Origin: Pacificoceanicola sp049803835
Lineage (GTDB): Bacteria > Pseudomonadota > Alphaproteobacteria > Rhodobacterales > Rhodobacteraceae
DNA length: 64,000 nt
Assembly (NCBI RefSeq): GCF_049803835.1
Contig: NZ_JBNAGK010000009.1
Location: forward strand, 186,001-250,000
Reading direction: 5' to 3'
The position numbers were made by a program, and so were the translations under genes. Each line of letters starts with the position of its first letter. Positions within the stretch are counted from its first letter, which is position 1. This document shows positions 34,317-42,128 of this stretch, one piece after another. A model generated the notes under the pieces. The model made no database searches. It saw nothing but the letters and a program-made list of their open reading frames with translations, and was not told the origin of the DNA.

Positions 34317-34778
34317 ATGACCGACACGCTGCTTACCGCGGACATCCAGCTGATTCAGCGGCTGATCCCGCACCGCTACCCGTTCCTGCTCGTCGATCGG
34401 GTGATCGACATCGACGGCACCAAGTCCGCCGTCGGGATCAAGAACGTCACCATGAACGAGCCGCATTTCCAGGGCCATTTTCCCGGCCTGCCGATCATGC
34501 CGGGCGTCACCATCGTCGAGGCGATGGCGCAGACGGCGGCGGTGATGGTGGGCACGGCGCTGAACCTCGCGGACAAGGAGTTGAAGGTCTATTTCATGGC
34601 AATCGACAACTGCAAGTTCCGCCGCAAGGTGGTTCCGGGCGACCAGCTTCGGATGAAGCTGACCACGCTACGCGGCAAGCCCGGCGGCAAGGTCTGGAAG
34701 TTCGGCGGCGTGGCGGAAGTCGACGGCGAGATGGCCGCGGAATGCGAGTTCACCGCCATGATGGACCTGCCCGCGTGA
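34317..34778 (+). CDS. fabZ: 3-hydroxyacyl-ACP dehydratase FabZ
   Basis: The 153-aa hotdog-fold enzyme dehydrates 3-hydroxyacyl-ACP in fatty acid synthesis. It has IPHRYPFLLVDRV, the catalytic His in GHFPGLPIMPGV and the Glu in IVEAMAQTAA. The start ATG 34317 follows AAAGGACC. Its stop overlaps the GTG start of lpxA, coupling fatty acid and lipid A synthesis. Confidence 0.95.
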   Translation: MTDTLLTADIQLIQRLIPHRYPFLLVDRVIDIDGTKSAVGIKNVTMNEPHFQGHFPGLPIMPGVTIVEAMAQTAAVMVGTALNLADKELKVYFMAIDNCKFRRKVVPGDQLRMKLTTLRGKPGGKVWKFGGVAEVDGEMAAECEFTAMMDLPA

Positions 34779-35563
34779 CCCCCGCGACGGTCCATCCGAG
34801 CGCCATCGTCGAAGAGGGCGCGGTCCTTGGCGGCGGCAGCTACATCGGCCCGTTCTGCCATATCGGCCCGGAGGTGGTGATCGGCCAGAACGTGACGCTG
34901 AAGAGCCACGTGGTGGTCACCGGCCAGACCGAGATCGGCGACGAGACCACGGTGTTTTCCTTCTCCGTGCTGGGCGAGATCCCGCAGGATCTCAAGTTCA
35001 AGGGCGAAAAGACGAAGCTGGTCATCGGCAAGCGCAACCGCATCCGCGAGCATGTGACCATGAACACCGGCACCGAGGGCGGTGGCGGCGTCACGCGCGT
35101 CGGGGACGACGGGCTGTTCATGGCGGGCTGCCACGTCGCGCATGACGCGCAGGTCGGGAACCGGGTGATCGTGGTAAACTCAGCCGCGCTGGCCGGGCAT
35201 TGCGTGCTGGAGGATGACGTGATCATCGGCGGGCTCAGCGGTGTGCACCAATGGGTGCGCATCGGCAAGGGCGCGATCATCGGCGCGGTGACCATGGTGA
35301 CGAACGACGTCATTCCCTATGGCCTCGTGCAGGCGCCGCGCGGCAAGCTCGACGGGCTGAACCTCGTTGGCCTCAAGCGCCGGGGCGTGGCCCGTTCGGA
35401 CATCACCGCGCTCAGGGCGGCGTTCCAGATGCTGGCACAGGGCGAAGGCGCCTTCCAGGACCGGGCGCGCAGGCTCGGAGAGGAGACCCAGAGCGATTAC
35501 GTTCGCGAGATCGTCGACTTCGTGCTGGGCGACAGCGACCGCTCGTTCCTGACGCCGGGCTGA
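34775..35563 (+). CDS. lpxA: Acyl-ACP--UDP-N-acetylglucosamine O-acyltransferase
   Basis: This 262-aa left-handed beta-helix enzyme adds the first 3-hydroxyacyl chain to UDP-GlcNAc in lipid A synthesis. Hexapeptide repeats run from HPSAIVEEGAVLGGG through VIIGGLSGVHQWVRIGKGA, and the catalytic His lies in AGCHVAHDAQVGN. The C-terminal helical domain follows. The start is GTG 34775, overlapping the fabZ TGA (GTGA); there is no ATG that keeps the conserved N-terminus without extending into fabZ. Confidence 0.95.
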   Translation: MTPATVHPSAIVEEGAVLGGGSYIGPFCHIGPEVVIGQNVTLKSHVVVTGQTEIGDETTVFSFSVLGEIPQDLKFKGEKTKLVIGKRNRIREHVTMNTGTEGGGGVTRVGDDGLFMAGCHVAHDAQVGNRVIVVNSAALAGHCVLEDDVIIGGLSGVHQWVRIGKGAIIGAVTMVTNDVIPYGLVQAPRGKLDGLNLVGLKRRGVARSDITALRAAFQMLAQGEGAFQDRARRLGEETQSDYVREIVDFVLGDSDRSFLTPG

Positions 35564-35568
35564 TCCCG

Positions 35569-36354
35569 GTGCTTGCGTTGATCGCCGGGCGCGGGGCATT
35601 GCCGCCTGCGGTGGTGGCGGCCTTGCCCGATGCGCCGCTGATCTGCGCATTGGAGGGGTCCGAGCCGGATCGGCTGACCGCGGATCATGTGTTCCGTCTC
35701 GAACGGCTGGGTGGGTTCCTGAACGGTTTGAAACGCCGGGGCGTGACGGAGCTGTGCCTGTGCGGCAGCGTCGATCGCCCCCGGCTCTCGCTGCTACGAC
35801 TGGATTTCGCAACCTTGAAACTCGTCCCCGGCATCAAGCGCGCGCTCGCCCATGGCGATGATGGCGCCTTGCGGATCGTGATTGCGCTGATCGAGGAGGC
35901 GGGGTTCAAGGTCGTGGCCGCGCATGAGGTTGCGCCTGCCTTGCTGCCGCCTGCCGGGGTGCTGACCAGGGTCCAGCCGGACAAGGAAGCCCGCCACGCG
36001 GCGGAGGAGGGCGACCGGGTGTCGCTCAGCCAGGCTCGCGAGGATCTCGGGCAGGCCTGCGTGGTGCGCGGCGGCGAAGTGATCGCCCGCGAAGGGCAGG
36101 ACGGAACGGATGCGATGCTGGCGCGGATGGAGCCGAGCCCCGGCGCGGTGTTCTACAAGGCGACGAAACCGGGACAGGACCGGCGGGCCGACCTGCCAGT
36201 GATCGGCCCGGAGACCGCGCGACGGGTCGTTGAACTGGGCCTTGCGGGTATCGTGATCGAGGCGGGCGGTGTCATGGTGCTGGACCGCGCCGAGGTGATC
36301 CGGACGCTCGACAAGGCGGGTCTGTTCCTCTGGGTCCGGGAAAGGGCGGTCTGA
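35569..36354 (+). CDS. lpxI: UDP-2,3-diacylglucosamine pyrophosphatase LpxI
   Basis: The 261-aa protein belongs to the LpxI (former DUF1009) family, the alphaproteobacterial replacement for LpxH, which makes lipid X. It begins VLALIAGRGALPPAVVAAL and contains LCLCGSVDRP, ALRIVIALIEEAGF and DGTDAMLARM with acidic residues expected at the metal site. The start is GTG 35569, five bases after lpxA. It overlaps lpxB by one base. Confidence 0.93.
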   Translation: MLALIAGRGALPPAVVAALPDAPLICALEGSEPDRLTADHVFRLERLGGFLNGLKRRGVTELCLCGSVDRPRLSLLRLDFATLKLVPGIKRALAHGDDGALRIVIALIEEAGFKVVAAHEVAPALLPPAGVLTRVQPDKEARHAAEEGDRVSLSQAREDLGQACVVRGGEVIAREGQDGTDAMLARMEPSPGAVFYKATKPGQDRRADLPVIGPETARRVVELGLAGIVIEAGGVMVLDRAEVIRTLDKAGLFLWVRERAV

Positions 36355-37514
36355 TGCGGGTGTTCATCACGGCGGGCGAGGCTTCCGGCGACAAGCTGGG
36401 CGCGGCCTTGATGCAGGGTCTCAAGGACCTGGTTCCGGATGTCACGTTTCGCGGCATCGGCGGGGCGCGGATGGCGGCCGAAGGGCTGGAGAGCCTGTTT
36501 CCCATGGATGAGATCAGCATCATGGGGATCGGCGAGATCCTGAAGGAATACCGCCACCTGAAGGCGCGGATCCGGCAGACGGCGGAGGCGGTGATCGCGG
36601 AGCGCCCGGACGTGCTCATTACCATCGACCTGCCGGAATTTTCCCTGCGGGTGAACCGGCTGGTGAAGGCCGGATCGGATGTGCGGATCGTGCACTACGT
36701 CGCGCCGACGGTCTGGGCCTGGCGTCCGGGGCGGGCGGCGAAGATGGCGGCGCATGTGGACCAGGTTCTGGCGCTGTTGCCGTTTGAGCCACCGTATATG
36801 CAAGCCGCCGGGATCGCCTGCGATTTCGTCGGGCATCCGGTGGTGACGGACCCGCAGGCGACAGAAGCAGAGGCGGAGGCGTTCCGGGCGGGGCAGGGCA
36901 TCGACGGGCCGATGGCCCTGATGCTGCCGGGCTCGCGCCGGTCCGAGATTTCCCGGCTGATGCCGATCTTCTCCGATGTCGCGCGGCGTTTGCACGCGGC
37001 GCGTCCCGACCTGCGGCTGGTGGTGCCCGCCGCGCCCAACGTGGCGGCGGCGGTGCGCGAGGCAGTCTCGGGCTGGCCCGGATCGCCGCTGGTGATCGCG
37101 CCGGACGGCGACGCGGGCGGCGCGATGAAACGCGCGTCGTTCAAGGCGGCGGACGTGGCGCTGGCGGCGTCCGGGACGGTCTCGCTCGAATTGGCGGCGG
37201 CGGGCACGCCGATGGTGATCGCCTATGACATGAGCTGGCTTAGCCGCCAGATCATCGGGCGGATGTTGCTGGTGGATACGGTAACCCTGGTCAATCTGGT
37301 GTCCGAGACCCGCGCGGTGCCGGAATTCATCGGCCAGAAATGCCAGCCGGAGCCGATTGCGAAGGCGGTGCTGGAGGTTCTGGACCATCCCGGTGACCAG
37401 CAGGCGGCGATGGACCTGACCATGCAGCGCCTTGGCCGGGGCGGGGATTTCCCCGGTCTGCGGGCGGCACGGGCGGTGCTGGACGGGCTGCCGGGGTCAG
37501 CGACACGGCACTAA
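36354..37514 (+). CDS. lpxB: Lipid-A-disaccharide synthase
   Basis: The 386-aa GT19 glycosyltransferase joins UDP-diacylglucosamine and lipid X. Motifs are FITAGEASGDKLGA at the N-terminus, VHYVAPTVWAWRPGRA in the middle and LPGSRRSEI followed by the substrate site AASGTVSLELAAAGTP. The start ATG overlaps the lpxI stop (TGATG). It is the last gene of the envelope run; no clear terminator follows. Confidence 0.95.
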   Translation: MRVFITAGEASGDKLGAALMQGLKDLVPDVTFRGIGGARMAAEGLESLFPMDEISIMGIGEILKEYRHLKARIRQTAEAVIAERPDVLITIDLPEFSLRVNRLVKAGSDVRIVHYVAPTVWAWRPGRAAKMAAHVDQVLALLPFEPPYMQAAGIACDFVGHPVVTDPQATEAEAEAFRAGQGIDGPMALMLPGSRRSEISRLMPIFSDVARRLHAARPDLRLVVPAAPNVAAAVREAVSGWPGSPLVIAPDGDAGGAMKRASFKAADVALAASGTVSLELAAAGTPMVIAYDMSWLSRQIIGRMLLVDTVTLVNLVSETRAVPEFIGQKCQPEPIAKAVLEVLDHPGDQQAAMDLTMQRLGRGGDFPGLRAARAVLDGLPGSATRH

Positions 37515-37654
37515 AGCGCCCCGCCTTGAACCTGAGCCACAAATACCCTGTCGCACCTGCGGTGCTATCGGGACATGTGTGGCGCAGGGTCATTCGGGGA
37601 AAAGGCGGGACGCTGCAAGGCTTGGGACCCACCCTGCCGCGGAGCAACGCCCGG

Positions 37655-39256
37655 TCAATGCGCGTCGTCCCAGATGCCGATGACCTGGTAGTATCGGCAT
37701 TCCAGTTCCGGAGGGCGTTTGCGCAGGTAGGTCACGTCGTATTTCATCACGAAGCCGATCGGGTTCTGGCTCGCCACCCCCATCACCGCAAGCAGCGCGT
37801 TCGCCGCCCGTTCGTCTCCCGTCTTTTTGCCGTCGTCGGCGAAGGTGCCGAAGGTGTCGTCCGTATAGCACGCCCAGACCAGATCCCCGCCCCAATGCTT
37901 CGGCATCCGGCCCATGTAGCCGGGGTAAAGCGACTTGATCAGCGTGGTCACGGAGCCGGTCATGCCGATCTTTTTCCACTGGCGGAACAGGCCGCCGTGC
38001 TTTGGATAGTTGGCCGCCATCGAGATCAGTCCGAGCGCGGTCTTGCGCGCCGGGCTGGGTTCGGGAAGGGTCGGCAGGACATGAAGCGGCGGATCGCCCG
38101 CCTCGGTGCGCGGCGCGAAATAGACGATGAGGTTGCGCCGATCCTCCGGATCGCTGCCACTGTCCGCCTCGGGTTTCATCCGGCCATAAGAAAACACCCC
38201 GTACTCCGCACCGCCCACATGCCAGCCGCGCCGCGTGTCGCCGCGCCAGCCCCAGGTCACGATGGCGGAGAAGTTGAGGTAGGGGAACTGCGTGTGCAGG
38301 TCCTTGACGATCGTTTCGGCGTAGCCCTGGCAGTTGGTGAGCGCCTTGCGATGCTTTGCCTTGAGTTTGGTGTCGAAGTAGTGCTTCACGACCGCCTCGC
38401 GCTCGCGGCGGTCATAGCAGCGGTTGACCTGCTGGCGCACGGTGTCGACGATATGGGCCAGTTGCCCGGCGGGATCTGTGGGCACCGATTCGTATCCGGC
38501 GGCCTCGGCAATGACGGCGGCGGCCTCGGCCTCGCCGAAGGGTTCGCCCGCCGCTTCGGCTGCCCTGCGGGCATGGATCACCTTGCAGGCCCCGAAGGCC
38601 GACACCGCCGCCATGGCAAGGCTCTGGTAATTCCCGCCGACGCGGATCATCTCGCGCGGGTCGCCATAAGACAGATCATAGGTCTGCCACAGCAGGTTTT
38701 TCTTGTGCTCCTGCGTGGTCAGCGCGGTTTCGATGGCCGTCAGCGCATAGCGCAGCGCATCGGGGTTGATGTTGAAGAGGTCGTCCTCGACGGACGTGAG
38801 TCCGCCCAGAGCGGGATCGGCCCGGCGCGCGGCGATGCTTTCAAGGATGTCGGTCGCGGTCTTGATATGCGTGATATGGTCGGACTGGAGCAGCCACTCG
38901 ATCACCGCCTGGTAGACCTTTTCCTCCAGTTCGTCGAACAGGGTTTCCATGTCGGTCTTGAGGTCGGAGACCTGCCGTTGCAGCGCCTGGACGGCGCTGT
39001 AGATCTTGTCCTCCGTGGTCGGCACCGGCAGGAAGGAGGCGATGGCGGCCACCCCGAAGGACACCGCCCCGAGACCCGCCGAGAGTTTGCCGGCCCAGGT
39101 CAGGCCCTGCATCACCGTCTGGAAATCGTTCAGCGTCTTGCCCGCTTCCGAGAGTTTGGCCGCTTCCTTTTGCCAGCCCTCCAGCTTGTCGGCGGCGGCC
39201 TTGGCGTAGCCTGCGTAGGTCTTGGCGGTTTTGGCGACGTGGGCGGCATCGGTCAT
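37655..39256 (-). CDS. Protein of unknown family with pore-forming-toxin-like helical N-terminus
   Basis: The 533-aa product starts at ATG 39256 (GGAG 8 bases upstream) and has no signal peptide. Residues 5-50 are helical and Ala/Lys-rich, and a hydrophobic segment spans about 52-79 (LSAGLGAVSFGVAAIASFL). It is followed directly by a predicted coiled coil (80-125, VQALQRQVSDLKTDMETL). The middle is helical. The last third is rich in Trp, Tyr and Gly (AIVTWGWRGDTRRGWHVGG, FRQWKKIGMTGSV) and looks like a beta-rich recognition domain. A hydrophobic hairpin before a coiled coil recalls alpha-helical pore-forming toxins and some invertebrate defence proteins, but I recognise no family. It stands alone, reading against lpxB, so it is probably an acquired gene. 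Confidence 0.7.
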   Translation of the reverse strand: MTDAAHVAKTAKTYAGYAKAAADKLEGWQKEAAKLSEAGKTLNDFQTVMQGLTWAGKLSAGLGAVSFGVAAIASFLPVPTTEDKIYSAVQALQRQVSDLKTDMETLFDELEEKVYQAVIEWLLQSDHITHIKTATDILESIAARRADPALGGLTSVEDDLFNINPDALRYALTAIETALTTQEHKKNLLWQTYDLSYGDPREMIRVGGNYQSLAMAAVSAFGACKVIHARRAAEAAGEPFGEAEAAAVIAEAAGYESVPTDPAGQLAHIVDTVRQQVNRCYDRREREAVVKHYFDTKLKAKHRKALTNCQGYAETIVKDLHTQFPYLNFSAIVTWGWRGDTRRGWHVGGAEYGVFSYGRMKPEADSGSDPEDRRNLIVYFAPRTEAGDPPLHVLPTLPEPSPARKTALGLISMAANYPKHGGLFRQWKKIGMTGSVTTLIKSLYPGYMGRMPKHWGGDLVWACYTDDTFGTFADDGKKTGDERAANALLAVMGVASQNPIGFVMKYDVTYLRKRPPELECRYYQVIGIWDDAH

Positions 39257-39365
39257 GGCGGGCGCTCCTGAAATCTTCGGCTGAAAAAATGCAATCGGGC
39301 AAGGCAACCCGGTCAGGTTCCCGTAAAACTCCGGTCAATCAAGACATAACTGTCTGCCGGGTATG

Positions 39366-39403
39366 AAAAAGCCCCCGGAGGCGCGGGGCATCCGGGGGCT
39401 TTG
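39366..39403 (-). terminator. Intrinsic terminator of the ialB-like gene
   Basis: On the minus strand AGCCCCCGGA pairs with TCCGGGGGCT around a GC-rich loop and is followed by TTTTTC. It lies about 20 bases after the ialB-like stop. It also insulates the unknown-family gene downstream. Confidence 0.85.
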
Positions 39404-39422
39404 GCCGTCTTTGGGACGGGAT

Positions 39423-40061
39423 TTACTGGTTCAGCGAGGACGCCTGCTCATAGGCGGCGGTGAAGCCGTTCAGCGACATGTCGACCGCGACCTTCTGATC
39501 CGGGGCCAGCGCCGGGATGATGGTCACGACGCCCTTGGCGCCCGCCTTGAAGCGCTGGATGTCCTCGGCGGTGAAACCGACACGGGCGTAGCAGCCCACC
39601 GGCGCACAGAAGCTGTAGTCATAGCGCCGGGCCTGGCCGCCATCGACGGAGACCGCGAGCTTCTGGGTCAGCAGGGTTTCGAGCGGCACGACGAAGGTGC
39701 CCCCGGCCACCGCGCGGCCGCCGTTGTTGAGCTTGAAGATGCTGACCTCGGCGACGGAGGCACCGTTCTTGTCCTTCAGGAGCTGGTACATCTGGCAGAC
39801 TTCGTCCTGGCCTTCGACCCGGAGGCACTGCAGGGACCAGTCGCCGAAGGTGTCCTTGATGTAGGTCTGCGGCTGGTTCGGATTGCCCTGCGACTCAGGT
39901 GTATCCTCCTCGCCGAGGTCGAGCGCACCGCCGATGTTGGTGCTGCCGGCCTGCGAATCCTGGGCCGGCTCGGCGGCCGGTTCCGTTGCGGTGTCCTGGG
40001 CCAATGCCGGCGCCGCACCGAGCGCGGCCAGAAGCGACAGAAGAAGAATGGGTCTTGTCAT
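39423..40061 (-). CDS. Invasion-associated locus B (IalB) family protein
   Basis: This 212-aa exported protein has a signal peptide (PILLLSLLAALGAAPALA), an acidic Gln/Pro linker, and an IalB domain from about residue 68: DTFGDWSLQCLRVEGQDEVCQMYQ, then SFCAPVGCYARVGF, with the paired Cys of the family. In Bartonella the founding member is linked to erythrocyte entry, but family members are widespread in free-living alphaproteobacteria and their role there is unclear. It has its own terminator, and a 490-base leader region lies upstream. Confidence 0.88.
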   Translation of the reverse strand: MTRPILLLSLLAALGAAPALAQDTATEPAAEPAQDSQAGSTNIGGALDLGEEDTPESQGNPNQPQTYIKDTFGDWSLQCLRVEGQDEVCQMYQLLKDKNGASVAEVSIFKLNNGGRAVAGGTFVVPLETLLTQKLAVSVDGGQARRYDYSFCAPVGCYARVGFTAEDIQRFKAGAKGVVTIIPALAPDQKVAVDMSLNGFTAAYEQASSLNQ

Positions 40062-40211
40062 GGATGTCCTCTGAAATCCTCTTTCGGGTTACCCGTCGCT
40101 TAACACGTCAGCGCGGCAGTGTCAGGGTCGAAATACCTGACCTTCGCGAACCCGGGCCAAAAATTGCCGTGAACGGCGGGTCACAAACGGTTGAATAGGC
40201 TGTAAAATTTG

Positions 40212-40236
40212 AAAAGGGGCCGGTACGGCCCCTTTC
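40212..40236 (-). terminator. Intrinsic terminator or attenuator upstream of ialB-like gene
   Basis: On the minus strand AAAGGGGCCG pairs with CGGCCCCTTT around a 3-base loop and is followed by TTCAAATTTT. It stands 150 bases before the ialB-like start. It could end a short RNA begun near 40273 or attenuate the ialB-like transcript. Confidence 0.7.
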
Positions 40237-40279
40237 CGTTTCACTCCCTGTCGGACTGGCCGACTTTTCATTGATCGGA

Positions 40280-40308
40280 ACGCTACGAGAAGTCAAAGCG
40301 GCGGTCAA
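40280..40308 (-). promoter_or_regulatory. Candidate sigma-70 promoter
   Basis: Reading the minus strand, TTGACC (40303-40308) and TAGCGT (40280-40285) are 17 bases apart. The -35 matches the consensus in five of six positions and the -10 in three. A transcript from about 40273 would reach the hairpin at 40212-40236 after some 40 bases and carry an internal GTCGG/CCGAC hairpin. Confidence 0.45.
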
Positions 40309-40402
40309 CAGGGTTTTTTCACGGAATTTCTGCCGCAGCGCAGAAGGTTAACCGAATGTCGGTCCGGGCCGCCGTCCCCGGGGGCGCGTCTGCGCCGGAT
40401 GC

Positions 40403-40487
40403 GAAAAAAGCCGCGCCCGGGGGCGCGGCCAGTCTGACAGGGAGGAAGTCTGTCCGGGATAGGAGAGGACATGTCATCCCGGACAGA
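40403..40487 (-). ncRNA. Candidate small RNA with anti-Shine-Dalgarno-like loops
   Basis: Read on the minus strand, an 11-bp perfect hairpin (CTGTCCGGGAT/ATCCCGGACAG, 15-base loop ending TCCTCTCCT) is followed by a pyrimidine-rich linker (ACTTCCTCCCTGTC) and then by a GC hairpin (GCCGCGCC/GGCGCGGC) with TTTTTT. That order of hairpin, single-stranded CU-rich segment and intrinsic terminator is typical of bacterial small RNAs of 80-100 nt. The unpaired TCCTCTCC and CCTCCC could pair with ribosome-binding sites, as in alphaproteobacterial small RNAs with CCUCCUCCC motifs. There is no open frame on this strand. The 5' end is not defined and no clear promoter was found. Confidence 0.55.
40404..40430 (-). 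terminator. Strong intrinsic terminator of the candidate small RNA
   Basis: GCCGCGCC and GGCGCGGC form an 8-bp GC stem with a CCCG loop, followed on the minus strand by six T. There is no protein gene on that strand upstream, so its presence argues for a short minus-strand transcript. Confidence 0.75.
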
Positions 40488-40548
40488 TAGACTATGGCAT
40501 CAATTGGTTAAGGATGTATGTTCAGCCTTGGAATTATCGGGAGCGTAG
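40471..40548 (+). CDS. Possible 25-aa leader peptide upstream of the HerA-like gene
   Basis: On the plus strand an ATG at 40471 lies five bases after AGGAG, and the frame MSSRTDRLWHQLVKDVC... stays open for 25 codons to a TAG at 40546-40548. One base separates that stop from the ATG of the HerA-like gene. The ribosome site and start codon occupy the loop of the 11-bp hairpin at 40450-40486. If translated, it would couple to the downstream gene and could control it. The hairpin may instead belong only to the antisense small RNA. Confidence 0.4.
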   Translation: MSSRTDRLWHQLVKDVCSALELSGA

Positions 40549-40549
40549 C

Positions 40550-42100
40550 ATGACGGACGGCATTTTCGTGGGCGGCGGCGGCCCGCAGTACGGGGAAAAG
40601 CAGCATCTGACCCTGAAATATGCCAACCGTCACGGCCTCGTGGCGGGCGCGACCGGGACCGGCAAGACGGTGACGTTGCAGATCCTCGCGGAAGGGTTCT
40701 GCAAAGCGGGCGTGCCGGTTTTCATGGCGGATGTGAAGGGCGATCTGTCGGGCATGGCCAAGGCCGGGGACCCGGCGGGCAAGCTGCACGGCCCGTTCAT
40801 GGAGCGCTGTGCCACCATCGGTTTCGACGATTTCGGCTACGAGGCGTTTCCGGTGACCTTCTGGGACCTGTTCGGCGCGCAGGGTCACCCGGTGCGCACG
40901 ACGGTTTCGGAGATGGGACCCTTGCTGCTGGCACGGCTGCTGGAGCTGAGCGAGGCGCAGGAGGGCGTTCTGAACATCGCCTTCCGCGTGGCGGATGAGG
41001 AAGGGCTGCCGCTGCTCGATCTGAGCGACCTGCAGGCGATGCTGGTCTGGGTCGGCGAAAATCGCGAGAGCCTGTCCCTGCGCTACGGCAACATCTCCAC
41101 CGCCAGCGTCGGCGCGATCCAGCGGCGGCTTCTGGTGCTGGAAACCCAGGGCGGCACGGCGCTGTTCGGGGAGCCGGCGCTGGATCTGGCGGACCTGATG
41201 TACGTCGATGCCGAGGGGCGCGGGCGGGTCAACATCCTCGCCGCCGATACGCTGATGCAGAGCCCGCGGCTTTACGCGACCTTCCTGCTGTGGCTGCTCA
41301 GCGAGCTGTTCGAGGAACTGCCGGAGGTGGGCGATCCGGACAAGCCGAAGCTGGTGTTCTTCTTCGACGAGGCGCATCTGCTGTTCGACGGCGCGCCGAA
41401 GGCGCTGGTCGACAAGGTCGAGCAGGTGGCGCGGTTGATCCGGTCGAAGGGCGTCGGTGTCTATTTCATCACGCAGAGCCCGGACGACATCCCGGAGGAC
41501 ATCCTCGGTCAGCTGGGCAACCGGGTGCAGCACGCGCTCCGGGCGTTCACCGCGAGGGACCGCAAGGCGCTGAAACTGGCGGCGGAGACCTACCGCGAGA
41601 ACCCGGCCTTCGACATCGAGGAGGCGATCCGCGAGGTCGGTGTCGGCGAGGCGGTGACCTCGATGCTGCAGAAGAAAGGCGTGCCGGGGATGGCGGAGCG
41701 GACGCTGATCCGCCCGCCGTCGTCGCAGCTTGGCCCGATTGACCCGGCGGAGCGCGGCGGGGTGCTGGGCGCCTCTGCCCTGCGCGGCAAGTACGACACA
41801 AGGCTGGACCGCGAGTCGGCCTTCGAGATGCTGAAGAAGCGTGCGGACGACGCGGCGCGGGCAGCGGAAGCGGCGGAGAAGGCCGAAGAGGAAGAGGAGG
41901 CGGCGGCGCGGGAGTACAACGCCGGGCGGCGCTACTCCGGCACGCAGGTCGGACGCTCCACGTCGAAGCCGGTGCGGCGGACGCGGGAGGAAAAGAGTTT
42001 CGGCGAGCAGATGCAGGACATGGTGGTCAAGGAACTGACCGGCACCACCGGGCGGCGCATCGTCCGCGGTATTCTGGGCGGGCTGTTCAAGGCGCGGTAA
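40550..42100 (+). CDS. HerA-like DNA-translocase ATPase (DUF853)
   Basis: The 516-aa ATPase has Walker A GATGTGKTVTLQIL near residue 33, Walker B LVFFFDEAHLLF near 270 and a sensor region in FITQSPDDIPEDIL. It belongs to the FtsK/HerA superfamily DUF853 group, related to E. coli YjgR. Residues about 430-460 are a run of Ala, Glu and Lys, likely a coiled coil, before a basic tail. No NurA nuclease gene is next to it, so it is probably not the archaeal-style end-resection system. The start ATG 40550 follows GGGAG. Confidence 0.85.
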   Translation: MTDGIFVGGGGPQYGEKQHLTLKYANRHGLVAGATGTGKTVTLQILAEGFCKAGVPVFMADVKGDLSGMAKAGDPAGKLHGPFMERCATIGFDDFGYEAFPVTFWDLFGAQGHPVRTTVSEMGPLLLARLLELSEAQEGVLNIAFRVADEEGLPLLDLSDLQAMLVWVGENRESLSLRYGNISTASVGAIQRRLLVLETQGGTALFGEPALDLADLMYVDAEGRGRVNILAADTLMQSPRLYATFLLWLLSELFEELPEVGDPDKPKLVFFFDEAHLLFDGAPKALVDKVEQVARLIRSKGVGVYFITQSPDDIPEDILGQLGNRVQHALRAFTARDRKALKLAAETYRENPAFDIEEAIREVGVGEAVTSMLQKKGVPGMAERTLIRPPSSQLGPIDPAERGGVLGASALRGKYDTRLDRESAFEMLKKRADDAARAAEAAEKAEEEEEAAAREYNAGRRYSGTQVGRSTSKPVRRTREEKSFGEQMQDMVVKELTGTTGRRIVRGILGGLFKAR

Positions 42101-42125
42101 AAGCCGCTGACGGCTTTTGCCTTTT
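42099..42125. terminator. Bidirectional terminator between herA-like and MFS genes
   Basis: AAAAGCCG and CGGCTTTT form an 8-bp stem around CTGA, with T-rich sequence after it on the plus strand (GCCTTTTGG) and a T run at the stem end on the minus strand. It lies between the stops of two convergent genes. Confidence 0.75.
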
Positions 42126-42128
42126 GGC

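Larger units (their letters stand above)
40062..40549. other. Non-coding stretch with two minus-strand intrinsic terminators
   Basis: No ordinary gene fits in these 488 bases between the divergent ialB-like and herA-like genes. They hold a promoter-like sequence and hairpin-T terminator (40205-40308), a second, stronger terminator (40404-40430), and a perfect 11-bp inverted repeat (40450-40486). The elements are listed separately. Confidence 0.75.
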
